Below, piece by piece: positions 17,595 through 28,263 of a stretch of DNA of 64,000 bases. The notes below the pieces were generated by a model that had not been told where the DNA came from, did not search any database, and saw only the letters and a list, made by a program, of their open reading frames with translations. Both the position numbers and the translations under genes were made by a program. This DNA comes from Colwellia sp. 1_MG-2023 (lineage in GTDB: Bacteria > Pseudomonadota > Gammaproteobacteria > Enterobacterales > Alteromonadaceae). Positions within the stretch are counted from its first letter, which is position 1, and every line of letters starts with the position of its first letter. Location of the stretch: NCBI RefSeq assembly GCF_030546755.1, contig NZ_JAUOPE010000001.1, forward strand, positions 124,001 to 188,000, read 5' to 3'.

Positions 17595-20436
17595 TATCTA
17601 ACCCTCCTGAGACTAATCGAATTGGAATATAAGCGTCTTGTACTTTAAGTTTTTCAAGGATCAACGCTTTATCTTGATTTGCTTTTTGTCGTAATTGTTG
17701 ACACCGGTTTTGATAACTTTCTACTTGTTGTGCACTTGCAATTGAGACACTAACCTCGCTATAAATTCGATCAGGCAATTGGTCGATATCACCATAAATT
17801 AAATCACCGGTTAGTTTTTCATCCAGCAAAAGTTGCGCAATATATTGTCTTTTTTCACCGGTACACGCAGCGGTAAGTTCAAGGCTCACCCAATGATTTT
17901 CCATTAATTGTCTTTTCGCTATTTCGGTTGATGACATAAAAACCTTATTTACTTGATGTAATAAAGCAAATTCCGGATTCAAACTCGATTGCAAACCGCT
18001 TCGGTGCCATGGTATTTGCGGGTAAAAACATTGCTGATGCTCACTTAAAGGTGTTCGAGGCTCTATTACACGTTTAATGTCAGTGAAATCAATAAACTGG
18101 GCGTTTGCTTGATGGGTTAACTGCCCGGCTACCTTTCGTTGAAATTGATGAATTGATTGATTTGAATTCCAGCCAGGAGACCAAGTAAAAGGCATTTCTG
18201 TAGCATGATTTAAATCTCCACCTTCCATTGAAAATCGATAATTGTCTGTACTTTGACTAACTTTCGCTTCATGAACACTGATATTGGCCATTTTAGCCGT
18301 GCGACCGCTAGCTCGATGAGGCTCTCTTGCTATTGCTTTAATAGCCTTAGCATCATTAGCGTTTGCCGCTGTATTCAGCGGCCAATTTGCATCTTGTTGA
18401 AAAAAGAGCTGATGAAGTTCTGCTAATGAATCAACTTCTTGTGCAAGGGCATGTTTAGGGTAAATAGCTTTAGCAATTAATGATAACCAACGCCAACTCT
18501 CTTGCACCGGTAAAACACTTGGATGGACTTGATAAAAGGCTTGGATTTGACCTTGATAATTGACCAAATGCCCATCACTTTCTGTGATCGGCGCAGCAGG
18601 AAAAATAATATCAGCCAAAGCCGTTATTTGATTGTCACTGTGATCTAAACAAATGATAGTTTTATCCGTTTCTTTTAAACAATTTAGCTGTGCATCATTG
18701 AGCACCGCAAAGTCATTTTCTAACAGGATAAGACCATCGATTTCATCTTCTGTATCCATGACCTTATAGAGGACTTGTTCAATCGATAAACTGTTTTCAT
18801 CCATCAAGGCTAATTGCCCAATACTATTGGCTTCGGGCGGTAATAAACACGCTCGTAAAGTATGTTTAGCCTTAGACAACACCGCAATAAATTCAATGGT
18901 TGCGCTAAATAAAGCGGATGATTGATGACTCCAACCACCTACAATTAAAGGCTTTTTAGCCGCTAATAATTTATTCAACAACGAAACATTATCATCACTT
19001 AATTTTGACAATTCATGATTATTTTGAAGCAAGGTGGTAAACAAATGTAGCAGTTCAATGGTGTCTTGCGTTTTTTGCAATATCACCGCTTCAGCAACAT
19101 CGTCTAATTTAGTTGCTTTACTTTGCAGTAAATACAATGGTGAGAGGGTGTTACCTCCTATAGTTCTCACGGCACTGTCTTGCCATGAAGGCACGCCCAG
19201 TTTTTCAGCTTGTTCAATACTTGCATTACGTAATGCTTGACGCACCGAAAGCGCTATTCTTGGAGCAATTTGGGTAATATCTTCATCAATAATAAGCACA
19301 AAATCGCTTTGCTCAATTTCAGCTAAACTAGGCGCTTTATGATGCTTTAAAAATTGTTGATGTTGCTCTGCAAATACCATTTCATTGTGGCTATAACCTA
19401 GAGAGAATTGTTTTTTTCCAACAAGTTGTTGCAAATAATAGTTTGCTTCAAATGAAGCACGGGCAGAGCCAACACCGATAAAGTGCTTTCCTTTAAAATG
19501 TACTAAGGCTTTACTTACATCTAAGCGGCTCAGTTTATTAGGGAATTGTGGCGAGATCCCTTTGGTTTTTCTAATCCGAGTCAACCCATTAACAAAACCA
19601 ATACCAAATCGTCCTTTATCACATAAAAAATAACCATTTATGTCATAGTTATAACGATTCATCACTCGTCGAACACTGCCATAACGCTCACCAACGCTAG
19701 TATTACAACCAACGGAGCAAAATGAACAAATGGAAGGAGCCGATTGTAAATCCCATTTTCGCGTATAGTGGGCAGAAAAGAGTTTATTGGTGAAAACACC
19801 CGTTGGACAAACTTCAATTAAATTACCGCTGAATTCGCTTTCAAGTTGCCCTTCTTCTTGGCGACCAAAACACACTTTATTACTTGTGCCATACACACCG
19901 AAATCAGTACCGCCAGCATAATCTTTGTAATAACGAACACAGCGATAACAAGTAATACAACGATTCATTTCATGACCAACAAATTCACCCAAATTTTGAT
20001 TAACAAAGGTGCGCTTGTCGCCTTTATATTCTCGTGTGCTATGACCTGTCATTACCGTCATATCTTGTAAATGACATTCACCACCTTCAGCGCAAACCGG
20101 ACAATCATGCGGGTGATTAGTCATCATGGCTGAAATAACTTGCTCTCTAAAAGTTTCAGATTGACTGTCTTTTAAACTAATGCGCATGCCGTCTGTAACA
20201 GGTGTTGTGCAAGCCATGACTAAACGGCCGCGTTGATCATTTTCATCTTGATATTGAGTAACAGCACATTGTCGACATGCGCCAACAGAGCCCATTGAAG
20301 GGTGCCAACAAAAATAAGGTAGGTTTAGTTTTTGTGAAAGCACGCCAGCCAATAAATTATCGTCGGTACTCACTTGATAGGGTTGATCATCAATATACAC
20401 AGTAACTGTATTTGGCGTGTTGTTATCATCACTCAT
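17587..20436 (-). CDS. nuoG: NADH-quinone oxidoreductase subunit G
   Basis: NuoG is the large Fe-S subunit of the complex I peripheral arm, with a molybdopterin-oxidoreductase-like fold. The ligands of N1b (CWHPSMGSVGACRQC), N5 (HPHDCPVCAEGGEC) and N4 (CITCYRC with a distal CPTG) are visible. The extra off-path N7 motif CSFCSVGC followed by CDKG near residue 277 is present, as in E. coli but not in all bacteria. The frame is open to 20496. The ATG at 20434-20436, one base after the nuoF stop and with GGAG nine bases upstream, is the likely start. At 949 residues it is slightly longer than E. coli NuoG (908). Confidence 0.96.
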   Translation of the reverse strand: MSDDNNTPNTVTVYIDDQPYQVSTDDNLLAGVLSQKLNLPYFCWHPSMGSVGACRQCAVTQYQDENDQRGRLVMACTTPVTDGMRISLKDSQSETFREQVISAMMTNHPHDCPVCAEGGECHLQDMTVMTGHSTREYKGDKRTFVNQNLGEFVGHEMNRCITCYRCVRYYKDYAGGTDFGVYGTSNKVCFGRQEEGQLESEFSGNLIEVCPTGVFTNKLFSAHYTRKWDLQSAPSICSFCSVGCNTSVGERYGSVRRVMNRYNYDINGYFLCDKGRFGIGFVNGLTRIRKTKGISPQFPNKLSRLDVSKALVHFKGKHFIGVGSARASFEANYYLQQLVGKKQFSLGYSHNEMVFAEQHQQFLKHHKAPSLAEIEQSDFVLIIDEDITQIAPRIALSVRQALRNASIEQAEKLGVPSWQDSAVRTIGGNTLSPLYLLQSKATKLDDVAEAVILQKTQDTIELLHLFTTLLQNNHELSKLSDDNVSLLNKLLAAKKPLIVGGWSHQSSALFSATIEFIAVLSKAKHTLRACLLPPEANSIGQLALMDENSLSIEQVLYKVMDTEDEIDGLILLENDFAVLNDAQLNCLKETDKTIICLDHSDNQITALADIIFPAAPITESDGHLVNYQGQIQAFYQVHPSVLPVQESWRWLSLIAKAIYPKHALAQEVDSLAELHQLFFQQDANWPLNTAANANDAKAIKAIAREPHRASGRTAKMANISVHEAKVSQSTDNYRFSMEGGDLNHATEMPFTWSPGWNSNQSIHQFQRKVAGQLTHQANAQFIDFTDIKRVIEPRTPLSEHQQCFYPQIPWHRSGLQSSLNPEFALLHQVNKVFMSSTEIAKRQLMENHWVSLELTAACTGEKRQYIAQLLLDEKLTGDLIYGDIDQLPDRIYSEVSVSIASAQQVESYQNRCQQLRQKANQDKALILEKLKVQDAYIPIRLVSGGLDNA

Positions 20437-20437
20437 C

Positions 20438-21739
20438 TTAGTAAGCTCCATGATAAGGGCAACAACCATGTTCAATGTGTTGCATAAATTCATCATTAAA
20501 ATACGTTAACGCGCTTTTTAATGGCTCAACGGCACCAGGGGCTAATGCACAGTGGGTTTTGCCTATCCACATAAAATCACATAATTTTAACAGCGAATCG
20601 ATGTCGTCAATGGTGCCTTTTCCTTGTTCAATACGCGTTAATATTTCAACCGCCCATGGAGTCCCATCACGACAAGGTGTACACCAACCACACGATTCTT
20701 GTGCAAAAAATTGTAAAAGATTTAACACCATAGCCACAGGACAATTCTTATCATCTAAGACAATTAAACCACCGGTACCTAATCGGCTTCCTGCTTTAGC
20801 AATAGAGTCATAATCCATCGGAGTATCTAAATGTTCAGGCAATAGAAAGTCTGTTGATGCGCCGCCTGGTAACAAGCCTTTAAGCTTCAAGCCATCTTGC
20901 ATGCCGCCAGCATGTGTATTAAGCACTTCACCAATCGTGACCCCCATAGGCAATTCCCATAAACCAGGATTTTTTATCCGACCACATGCACCATATATTT
21001 TACTGCCGGCATCACTATTAGGGCTGATGTTAATAAACCAATCAGGACCATTTTTAAGAATATGAGGAAGGTTACTTAAAGTTTCGACATTATTAACAAT
21101 TGTAGGTTTGCCAAATAAACCTGCTACTTGAGGAAATGGCGGCTTAGCACGAGGATTAGCACGTTTACCTTCAAGCGCATTAATCAAGGCCGTTTCTTCA
21201 CCACAGATGTAACGCCCGGCACTAGTATGTAAATATAAATCTAGCTGATACTCACTGCCTTGAATATTTTCCCCTAGCCAATTAGCTTGATAAGCCTCTT
21301 TCAACGCAGATTCGATACGTTTTGCCGCGAGATGATATTCGCCACGTAAAAATATATAGGCTTTATTAGCGCCTATGGTATAGGCAGCTATAATCATAGC
21401 TTCAATTAATTGATGAGGCACACCTTCGAGTAATAAACGATCTTTAAAAGTGCCCGGCTCCATCTCATCAGCGTTACAGACTAAGTATTTATTATCTTGG
21501 CTGCGTGCATCTGATTCATCATAATGTGGTACAAAGCTCCATTTCATCCCAGTTGGAAAGCCCGCACCGCCACGGCCTTTTAATTGTGAATTTTTCACAA
21601 TATCGAGCACTTGCGACGGGCTATACTCTTTCAACGCTTTTTCAGCGCCTAAATAACCACCTTGTTGAGAATATTCATTTAAATTCAAAGGCGATTGTAA
21701 ATTAACTAAATGGGTCAATGGATGAGTTAAGGCATTCAT
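20438..21739 (-). CDS. nuoF: NADH-quinone oxidoreductase subunit F
   Basis: NuoF binds NADH and FMN and carries cluster N3. The nucleotide-binding motif GRGGAGFPTGMKW lies near residue 55, the FMN-region segment YICGEETALINALEG near 178, and the N3 ligands ESCGWCTPCRDG near 345, with a distal Cys near 389. Length (433) is normal. The start overlaps the nuoE stop as ATGA. Confidence 0.97.
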   Translation of the reverse strand: MNALTHPLTHLVNLQSPLNLNEYSQQGGYLGAEKALKEYSPSQVLDIVKNSQLKGRGGAGFPTGMKWSFVPHYDESDARSQDNKYLVCNADEMEPGTFKDRLLLEGVPHQLIEAMIIAAYTIGANKAYIFLRGEYHLAAKRIESALKEAYQANWLGENIQGSEYQLDLYLHTSAGRYICGEETALINALEGKRANPRAKPPFPQVAGLFGKPTIVNNVETLSNLPHILKNGPDWFINISPNSDAGSKIYGACGRIKNPGLWELPMGVTIGEVLNTHAGGMQDGLKLKGLLPGGASTDFLLPEHLDTPMDYDSIAKAGSRLGTGGLIVLDDKNCPVAMVLNLLQFFAQESCGWCTPCRDGTPWAVEILTRIEQGKGTIDDIDSLLKLCDFMWIGKTHCALAPGAVEPLKSALTYFNDEFMQHIEHGCCPYHGAY

Positions 21740-22275
21740 AATTCAACCTCAACGTTTTCATTTTGATTTTGATTTTGCAAAGCTGTGATGATTTCAACGG
21801 CTTTTTCCGGGGTTAAATGCTCATAGTGTTGTTTGCCTATCATCATCACAGGCGCCTTATCACAGCCGCCTAAGCAAACATTTGATAGCAAAGTAAAAAG
21901 GTTATCTTCAGTCGTTTGTCCATAGCCAATATTAAGGTGTTGTACTATGGCATTGAGCACTTGTTGATAACCCGTTAAGTGACAACTCACACTATCACAA
22001 AGATGGATCACATATTTGCCAACAGGTTGTCGATAAATCAAATTGTAAAATGTTGCGACACCCTCCAATTCAGCTGACGACATCCGTAAATAAGTCGCGA
22101 TAACATGTAACGACTCGTCACTGATCCAACCGCGATGTGCTTGCACAACTTTTAACGCTTCAATGCCGGCCGCCTCGCGAGTTTCCATAATGCTAATTTC
22201 ATGATCAATTTCTGCCAATTCTTGTGAGGTTAAGTAATCTTTTGGATGTACTGTAATTGTTTTAATGATTTCCAA
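21736..22275 (-). CDS. nuoE: NADH-quinone oxidoreductase subunit E
   Basis: NuoE is the thioredoxin-fold subunit that holds the [2Fe-2S] cluster N1a beside NuoF. The four Cys ligands are visible as CDSVSC near residue 93 and CLGGC near 134. The start is an unusual TTG at 22273-22275. It is strongly supported by AGGAGG eight bases upstream, and no in-frame ATG exists before the conserved part. It begins 14 bp after the nuoCD stop, the only real spacer in this half of the operon. Confidence 0.95.
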   Translation of the reverse strand: MEIIKTITVHPKDYLTSQELAEIDHEISIMETREAAGIEALKVVQAHRGWISDESLHVIATYLRMSSAELEGVATFYNLIYRQPVGKYVIHLCDSVSCHLTGYQQVLNAIVQHLNIGYGQTTEDNLFTLLSNVCLGGCDKAPVMMIGKQHYEHLTPEKAVEIITALQNQNQNENVEVEL

Positions 22276-22289
22276 TGCAACTTCCTCCT

Positions 22290-24086
22290 CTATCTATCAA
22301 CATCAGCCATGACATAATCAACACTGCCTAACGTGGCGATTAAATCTGCTACCATTTGCCCTTTGCAGATCACCGGTAGCATTTGTAAATGAGCAAAACT
22401 TGGCGTGCGAATACGGGTGCGATAACTCATGGTTGAGCCATCACTAATCAAGTGATAAGCCATAATGCCTTTTGTGGCTTCAACACTCATTGAAACCTCT
22501 CCTGCTGGAATAGTTGGTCCCCAAGAAACATTGACAAAGTGTGGGATCAAACTGTCGATATCTGTCATGGTATTTGCTTTATTTGGCGGCGTAGTTTGCG
22601 GATGTTCTGCCTTGTAAGGACCTTCAGGCATATTATTTAAGCATTGCTCAATAATACGAATGCTTTGACGCATTTCCTCAACGCGGACACGACAACGATC
22701 GTAACAATCACCTTTATGACCAAGTGGCACTTCAAAATCAAATTGCTCATAACCGCTATAGGGTCGTTGTTTACGTAGATCCCAAGAAAAGCCGGTAGCC
22801 CGTAATCCAGGTCCTGTAATCCCCCATTCAATGGCTTCTTTCGTTGAATAAGCGCCAACATCAACCGTTCTTTTTTTCAGAAGACTGTTTTGCATCACCA
22901 TTTTTTCATATTCATCGAGTCGCTTAGGCAAATAATTAACGTAATCACGCACTAAGCTATCCCAACCTTTTGGCAAGTCTGAAGCTATGCCACCAATACG
23001 AAACCAACTTGGATGCATTCTTGCCCCAGTAAAGGCTTCAATAATGCCAAAGAGTTTTTCTCGATCGACAAACATATAAAATATTGGCGAAAGTGCACCA
23101 ATATCTTGAGCAAAGGTGCCATAGAAGAGTAAATGAGAAAGGATACGAAACATTTCAGAGGTCATAATGCGGATCATTTTCGCCCGCTCAGGTACTTCAA
23201 TTCCCGCTAATTTTTCCACCGCCATCACATAGGGAAAATTATTCATCACGCCACCGAGGTAATCGATACGGTCGGTATAGGGAATATAACTATGCCAAGA
23301 TTGACGTTCGCCCATTTTTTCAGCACCGCGATGGTGATAACCGATATCAGGAACACAATCGACAATTTCTTCGCCGTCCATTTGTAGCACAATGCGAAAC
23401 GCGCCATGAACACTAGGATGGTTTGGACCAAGATTTAAGAACATAAAATCATTATCTTGGCTCTGGCGTTTCATTCCCCAGGCTTCAGGGTTAAATTGTA
23501 AGGCTTGTTGCTCTTCATCTTGCTTATGAGGAGGAAGTACGAAAGGATCCATTTCAGTGGCACGAGCAGGATGGGTTTTCAATAGTGGGTGACCTTGCCA
23601 GGTATTGGGCATTAAAATTCGCGTTAAATGCGGATGTCCCTCAAAAATAATACCGAACATGTCCCATACTTCACGTTCATACCAGTTGGCATTTGGCCAA
23701 AATGAACAAACGCTTGCTAAGGTTTTATCATCGTTAGTTAGGGCAACTTTAATGCGAATGTCTTGGTTTCTTTGATAAGATCGCAAGTGATAACTAACCG
23801 TAAAATCACTGACGAGGCCTGCAACATGCTGCCTTTCAGACTCATCGATAGCGCTGATATCAAAACACATATCAAACGGCTCTGATAAGTCAAACCTAAG
23901 TACTTGCATTAATTGTGTTAATTGCTTTTTATCCAGCCAAAATGTCTCTATACCATCAACAATATTTTCAATCGCTGTAACCGGCGTTAACACTAAATGA
24001 TCGGCGATTGCTTGTATTTCGTCACAAATAGGTAACACGTGAGTCGGTTGCCAATCTTTACTGGCTTTTAAGTCTATATTCGCCAT
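22290..24086 (-). CDS. nuoCD: NADH-quinone oxidoreductase fused subunit C/D
   Basis: This is the fused NuoC-NuoD protein typical of Gammaproteobacteria. The N-terminal third (about residues 1-190) is the 30-kDa NuoC domain, with [11 protein letters not shown] near 136. The C-terminal part is the 49-kDa NuoD domain, with [13 protein letters not shown] near 218, [10 protein letters not shown] near 247 and the quinone-site end [15 protein letters not shown]. Length (598) matches E. coli NuoCD. The start overlaps the nuoB stop by one base. Confidence 0.97.
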   Translation of the reverse strand: MANIDLKASKDWQPTHVLPICDEIQAIADHLVLTPVTAIENIVDGIETFWLDKKQLTQLMQVLRFDLSEPFDMCFDISAIDESERQHVAGLVSDFTVSYHLRSYQRNQDIRIKVALTNDDKTLASVCSFWPNANWYEREVWDMFGIIFEGHPHLTRILMPNTWQGHPLLKTHPARATEMDPFVLPPHKQDEEQQALQFNPEAWGMKRQSQDNDFMFLNLGPNHPSVHGAFRIVLQMDGEEIVDCVPDIGYHHRGAEKMGERQSWHSYIPYTDRIDYLGGVMNNFPYVMAVEKLAGIEVPERAKMIRIMTSEMFRILSHLLFYGTFAQDIGALSPIFYMFVDREKLFGIIEAFTGARMHPSWFRIGGIASDLPKGWDSLVRDYVNYLPKRLDEYEKMVMQNSLLKKRTVDVGAYSTKEAIEWGITGPGLRATGFSWDLRKQRPYSGYEQFDFEVPLGHKGDCYDRCRVRVEEMRQSIRIIEQCLNNMPEGPYKAEHPQTTPPNKANTMTDIDSLIPHFVNVSWGPTIPAGEVSMSVEATKGIMAYHLISDGSTMSYRTRIRTPSFAHLQMLPVICKGQMVADLIATLGSVDYVMADVDR

Positions 24087-24724
24087 TAAATTGAATCCGG
24101 CTCATCAAGATTAGTGACATTCATGCGATGTTCGTGTTTGATGTCACGTAATGAAGGTTTCGCGATTTGTGACACAGATTGTTCGCCAACCACCCAGCTT
24201 AATGGTCTTGGCTGATGGGCAATAGAGTTTTGCAATAATAATAACGCCTCCAATAAGGCTTCAGGTCTGGGAGGACAACCGGGCACATAAACATCAACAG
24301 GGATAAATTTATCAACGCCTTGCACAACACTATATATGTCGTACATACCGCCAGAATTTGCACAAGAGCCCATTGAGATGATCCAACGAGGTTCTAATAA
24401 TTGTTCATATAGATGTTGGATCACAGGCGCCATTTTTCGAAAGCAAGTGCCAGAGATCACCATCAAATCGGCTTGTCTTGGTGTTGCTCTGATGACTTCA
24501 GCACCAAAACGAGCAATATCATGTCGAGAAGTAAAGCTGGTTGCCATTTCTACATAACAACAACTTAAGCCAAAATTAAATGGCCAGATTGAGTTTTTTC
24601 TCCCCCAATTCACCATATCATCAAGCTTGGCCATAAAGACATTTCGCTTAAGCTCTTCTTCAGAAACTTGTTGAGCTTGCGCCATGGCTTCATCTAATTT
24701 AGCTTTTGTTAACGACCACTCCAT
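24086..24724 (-). CDS. nuoB: NADH-quinone oxidoreductase subunit B
   Basis: NuoB carries the terminal cluster N2, which donates electrons to quinone. The tandem Cys pair in LSCCYVEM (about residues 50-51), a third Cys in GSCANSGG and the fourth in [10 protein letters not shown] are all in place. Length is 212. It overlaps nuoA by one base (TAATG). Confidence 0.97.
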   Translation of the reverse strand: MEWSLTKAKLDEAMAQAQQVSEEELKRNVFMAKLDDMVNWGRKNSIWPFNFGLSCCYVEMATSFTSRHDIARFGAEVIRATPRQADLMVISGTCFRKMAPVIQHLYEQLLEPRWIISMGSCANSGGMYDIYSVVQGVDKFIPVDVYVPGCPPRPEALLEALLLLQNSIAHQPRPLSWVVGEQSVSQIAKPSLRDIKHEHRMNVTNLDEPDSI

Positions 24725-25191
24725 TAAGCACCTCTCGAATTATCAGTAAATTGATGTGATGATTTAGGGGGGGTTGCACTAGGATTAGTTAATTGTGATA
24801 GTCGATAAGGTAAGTGACGCTTTTTCAGTGATAAGCCACCAATGCGCCAGATATAGATCAGGGCAACCAGCAAAACGATTATAAAAATGCTCGCTTCAAT
24901 AAATCCTAACCAACCCACTTCATCAAATGCAATTACCCAAGCGAACAGATAAATCGTTTCTAAATCGAAAATAACAAAGAAAATAGCGTAGAGAAAAAAA
25001 TGGCTGGTAAAACGTGTTTTGTTGTCTGACACTGAAATGATGCCAGATTCATAAGGTGTGTTTTTTGCGCGACTTTTAGTTTTAGGCCCCAAAAAGTGAG
25101 ACAATAACATCATCACCGCCAGCATTGCCGCCAATATTAAAAAATATGCAGCGATAGGCCATAACTGATCTATTTGATTCGATTTATCCAC
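24724..25191 (-). CDS. nuoA: NADH-quinone oxidoreductase subunit A
   Basis: NuoA (ND3 homologue) is a three-helix membrane subunit. Its conserved loop [10 protein letters not shown]-type segment appears as [13 protein letters not shown], followed by acidic helix [10 protein letters not shown]. It is the promoter-proximal gene of the nuo operon. Two starts are possible. The GTG at 25189-25191 has GAGG five bases upstream and gives 155 residues. A TTG at 25225-25227 lacks a ribosome binding site and would add 12 residues. I prefer the GTG. Confidence 0.93.
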   Translation of the reverse strand: MDKSNQIDQLWPIAAYFLILAAMLAVMMLLSHFLGPKTKSRAKNTPYESGIISVSDNKTRFTSHFFLYAIFFVIFDLETIYLFAWVIAFDEVGWLGFIEASIFIIVLLVALIYIWRIGGLSLKKRHLPYRLSQLTNPSATPPKSSHQFTDNSRGA

Positions 25192-25762
25192 GACGCCCTC
25201 ACAACTGACAGTATTAACTACTGACAAAAACGATAGACAACTGACTTATCGTACCCAAAATAAAGAATGCTACGGTTTTATAATTGAGTATTCGTTTACT
25301 TTTTAACCATCTTTATTAAATGATAAACCAAAGTCAAAAAATTGCAAAATATTCTTAAAATTCAACAACTTTAATAATTTAAGGCATGCATTAGTCGGGG
25401 CGTCAGAGCGAAAGTGACGTCAAGTGAAGCGGCAAAATGAGCATGCCATATCGGATAAAGACCTTAATGCGTTTCACTGAAAGCAGTAATAGCGCGTTAC
25501 TCAGTTTACAAGCAGTTAAGGGTATTGTTTTTTATTATTGTTATAAACCATCCTTCTCTACAGAGTATTGATAATTTTTTAAAAACGCAGTTATCTATGA
25601 ATTAAATCAATTATCAATTTAATAAAACGATAAATGTATATTTTGATCTCAGTATAGAAAGAAAAACTTTATTTGCTTAATTTTTAAACAAATAAAGTTT
25701 TTGAAGTGATTGAACGTACAAGGGGAATTTATTGTACGATTGAAGTAAAGCTTTGGCTGGAC
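25192..25762. other. Long intergenic region upstream of nuoA with a structured GC-richer island
   Basis: This 571-bp gap should contain the nuo operon promoter, but I could not pick out a convincing -35/-10 pair. From 25379 to about 25520 composition becomes visibly less AT-rich. Several inverted repeats occur there: GGCATGC 25383-25389 with GCATGCC 25441-25447; TTAAGG 25379-25384 with CCTTAA 25462-25467; CGTCA/TGACG near 25401-25419. On the minus strand one frame reads PIWHAHFAASLDVTFAL and on to a stop, about 30 codons with no start. It may be a dispersed repeat, a gene remnant or a small RNA gene. Confidence 0.4.
25662..25702 (-). terminator. Intrinsic terminator of the Lon-like protease gene
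   Basis: A perfect 14-bp stem (AAAAACTTTATTTG with its complement) and a 13-nt loop lie about 60 bp past the stop codon of the Lon-like gene. On the minus strand the stem ends in a T-rich run. It is AT-rich, so termination may be only moderate. A smaller hairpin (CGTACA/TGTACG, 25714-25737) lies just before it. Confidence 0.6.
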
Positions 25763-28153
25763 TTAACCTTCGCCACCTTCTAATAATTCTGACAAATGAG
25801 ACAACTTGTTTAGTACTAAAGCGTGAATTGATTTTCTTGGATATCGCCCTACGCTATTCATCACACCAGCGCTTTGTCCCATCAATATTTCTAATGATTG
25901 ATCAACATTATCAACCGCATAAATATGAAAATCATCGTTTTTAACCGCATTAATCACTTCATCACACAACATTAAGTTAATCACATTAGTTTTAGGAATG
26001 ATCACTCCTTGTTCACCTGTTAAACCTTTATCTTTACATAAACGATAAAAGCCTTCGATTTTTTCATTTACGCCGCCAATAGATTGCACTTCACCATGTT
26101 GGTTCATTGAACCCGTAATCGCGATACTTTGATCGATAGGCAAGTGAGAAATAGCAGAAATAAGCGCGCAAAGTTCAGCCATTGAGGCACTATCTCCATC
26201 AATATGACCATAAGATTGTTCAATGGCGATATTGGCAGATATTGCCACGGGTAAGTTTTGTCCATATTTATGGCCAATATATCCAGACAGTAACAATACA
26301 CCTTTTGAGTGGATTGACTTGCCTAAATCAACTTCTCGTTCAATATCAGTTATACCGTGGCTACCAGCATAAACAGTTGCAGTTATTCTTGCCGGTGTGC
26401 CAAAAACACTATCACCAATTTCGAGTACGGTTAAACCGTTTACTTTACCGATCTGCTTACCTTGCGTGCTGATCAATACTTGTTCTTCCTTTATTTCAGA
26501 AAGCCATGCTTCACTAATTCTTCCCGTTCTTCGCTGTTGTGCATTTAATGCTTGAACAACAAATTCAGGTGTTAGCATGTTTTGCACCGTTTGCTTTTTC
26601 CAAAAATAAACGGACTCATCCAATAAGTCATTAACCTGAACAATATTGGACGATATTTTATGTTGATGCTCAGCTCTTCGTAAGGCATATTTTACTAATT
26701 CTTTAATGGCAGCATCTGAAACCTTAGGATAATCATATTTTTCGGCACGCTGTCTGATCAATTGCGCATACTCAATCAAATTCTGATCGGTACTATCTAA
26801 ATAACGGTCAAAGTCTGCTAGCACTCTAAATAGTTCAGTAAATTCTTGATCGTAGTCTTGCAACATATAATAAATTTCAGGATCACCTAATAAAATTACT
26901 TTAACTTTCAGCGGGATTTTTTCAGGTTGTAAACTAAATGCCCCTGGCTGTGAAAATTCAGAGTAAGGATTTTCAATGGTAATTTCTTGGGTTTTAAGCG
27001 CCAACTTTAATCGTGACCATACCAAAGGTTGATTCAGCAGTTTTTCCGCCTCCAATAGTAAATAACCACCATTAGCTTTATGTAACGCGCCCGGTCTAAT
27101 TAAACGGTAACTGGTATAAGAGCTTCCCTGAAAACTAGCAAAATCAACATGGCCAAATAAATTTTGAAAAGTTGGATTTTGTTCATAAACAACAGGCGCT
27201 CCCTCTTCGGGTTCACGCGCAACAAGTAAGTTTGGTAAAAAGCGTTCTTGCATCAACTTACGAGCATCTTTGTCGTTTTGGTTTTCGTTACCTTCATCGA
27301 CTAAAATTTCAAGCACCGCATCAACCACATGCGCTTTAACTTTTGAAAGATACTTGAGTACACCAATATTGCTGGCAAATTCATGCTCTAACTCTTTTAA
27401 AAATGGCCGAATACTTTGTTCAGCCGTTTCATGTTTAAGTTTGCGCATTTTATCGGAAGAAATGCGTTTCCAAAGGGGTAACTCGATCAATTGCTCAGAC
27501 AATAAGTTTTCTAATTTTTCCAATAAAACATAAAAATCATTACGTTTTTTTTCATCTAAATTAGCAAATTCTTTATCGCCTAACGGTTTACCATCCACTA
27601 ATAACGAAAAGCCAATTTCACCATTTTCTTCAAATAAAATGACATCATTTTTTAAAGCTGTCTCTTCAACTTTACTGATCGCTTCGTCATACTTTTGATT
27701 AAACTCGCGATCAATAGCCGCTTTTTGTCGTTGATAGCCTGGATTATCAAATATTTCAGGAAATAAATCTAACAACTCGTCTATAAATGTGTTGATTCGA
27801 GTAAGTAACTGCTTACCATCACCAGGACTTACATAGAGTTTATAAGGGGCATGTACATCATCAAAATTATTAATGTAGCACCATTCAGAAGGTGTTGATT
27901 GCTCACTGGCTTTTGCACTTAACATTTGTCTAATTAATGTTTGACGACCTGTACCATGCTCTCCCATAGCAAAGACATTAAAACCGCGAGATTCCATAGA
28001 CAAACCAAAATCTAAGGCTTCTTTAGCACGATGATGACCAAGAAAAATATCGTTGTTATCGCTATTTTGCTCCGATAACGAAAAAATATCATCACGTAAA
28101 TCGGCCGTTAATTGTTTTGGAGATAAACGCCATTGCGTTGAATGTTGAGTCAT
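25763..28153 (-). CDS. Lon-like ATP-dependent protease (LonB/YcbZ type)
   Basis: This AAA+ protease has a C-terminal Lon (S16) proteolytic domain, with catalytic Ser in GDSASMAEL (about residue 654) and Lys in GGVNEKIEGF (about 697). The N-terminal ATPase has a Walker A variant GEHGTGRQT, with Arg in the usual Lys position, which is common in the AAA_32 branch. A coiled insert of about 200 residues follows. The protein is the long (about 800-residue) relative of E. coli YcbZ, distinct from canonical Lon, and is expected to be cytosolic. The ATG at 28151-28153 (MTQHSTQ) has GGTG upstream; a longer frame from 28195 has no such site. Natural targets are poorly known. Confidence 0.9.
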   Translation of the reverse strand: MTQHSTQWRLSPKQLTADLRDDIFSLSEQNSDNNDIFLGHHRAKEALDFGLSMESRGFNVFAMGEHGTGRQTLIRQMLSAKASEQSTPSEWCYINNFDDVHAPYKLYVSPGDGKQLLTRINTFIDELLDLFPEIFDNPGYQRQKAAIDREFNQKYDEAISKVEETALKNDVILFEENGEIGFSLLVDGKPLGDKEFANLDEKKRNDFYVLLEKLENLLSEQLIELPLWKRISSDKMRKLKHETAEQSIRPFLKELEHEFASNIGVLKYLSKVKAHVVDAVLEILVDEGNENQNDKDARKLMQERFLPNLLVAREPEEGAPVVYEQNPTFQNLFGHVDFASFQGSSYTSYRLIRPGALHKANGGYLLLEAEKLLNQPLVWSRLKLALKTQEITIENPYSEFSQPGAFSLQPEKIPLKVKVILLGDPEIYYMLQDYDQEFTELFRVLADFDRYLDSTDQNLIEYAQLIRQRAEKYDYPKVSDAAIKELVKYALRRAEHQHKISSNIVQVNDLLDESVYFWKKQTVQNMLTPEFVVQALNAQQRRTGRISEAWLSEIKEEQVLISTQGKQIGKVNGLTVLEIGDSVFGTPARITATVYAGSHGITDIEREVDLGKSIHSKGVLLLSGYIGHKYGQNLPVAISANIAIEQSYGHIDGDSASMAELCALISAISHLPIDQSIAITGSMNQHGEVQSIGGVNEKIEGFYRLCKDKGLTGEQGVIIPKTNVINLMLCDEVINAVKNDDFHIYAVDNVDQSLEILMGQSAGVMNSVGRYPRKSIHALVLNKLSHLSELLEGGEG

Positions 28154-28263
28154 GAATGAATCACCGTAAGCACCTAAAGCATATTTTGCGAACATAGTTA
28201 ATGATGGATGATTGTACTCGCTAAGCGTTTTAATTGGAAAAAGATCTTAAGCTATTCAAACAA

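Noticed and set aside
20475-20813. Plus-strand open frame of 112 codons inside nuoF
   Set aside because: It is antisense to a highly conserved gene, with no binding site or family resemblance.
25225-25227. TTG as the nuoA start
   Set aside because: It has no ribosome binding site, and the GTG 36 bp downstream has one; kept only as an alternative.
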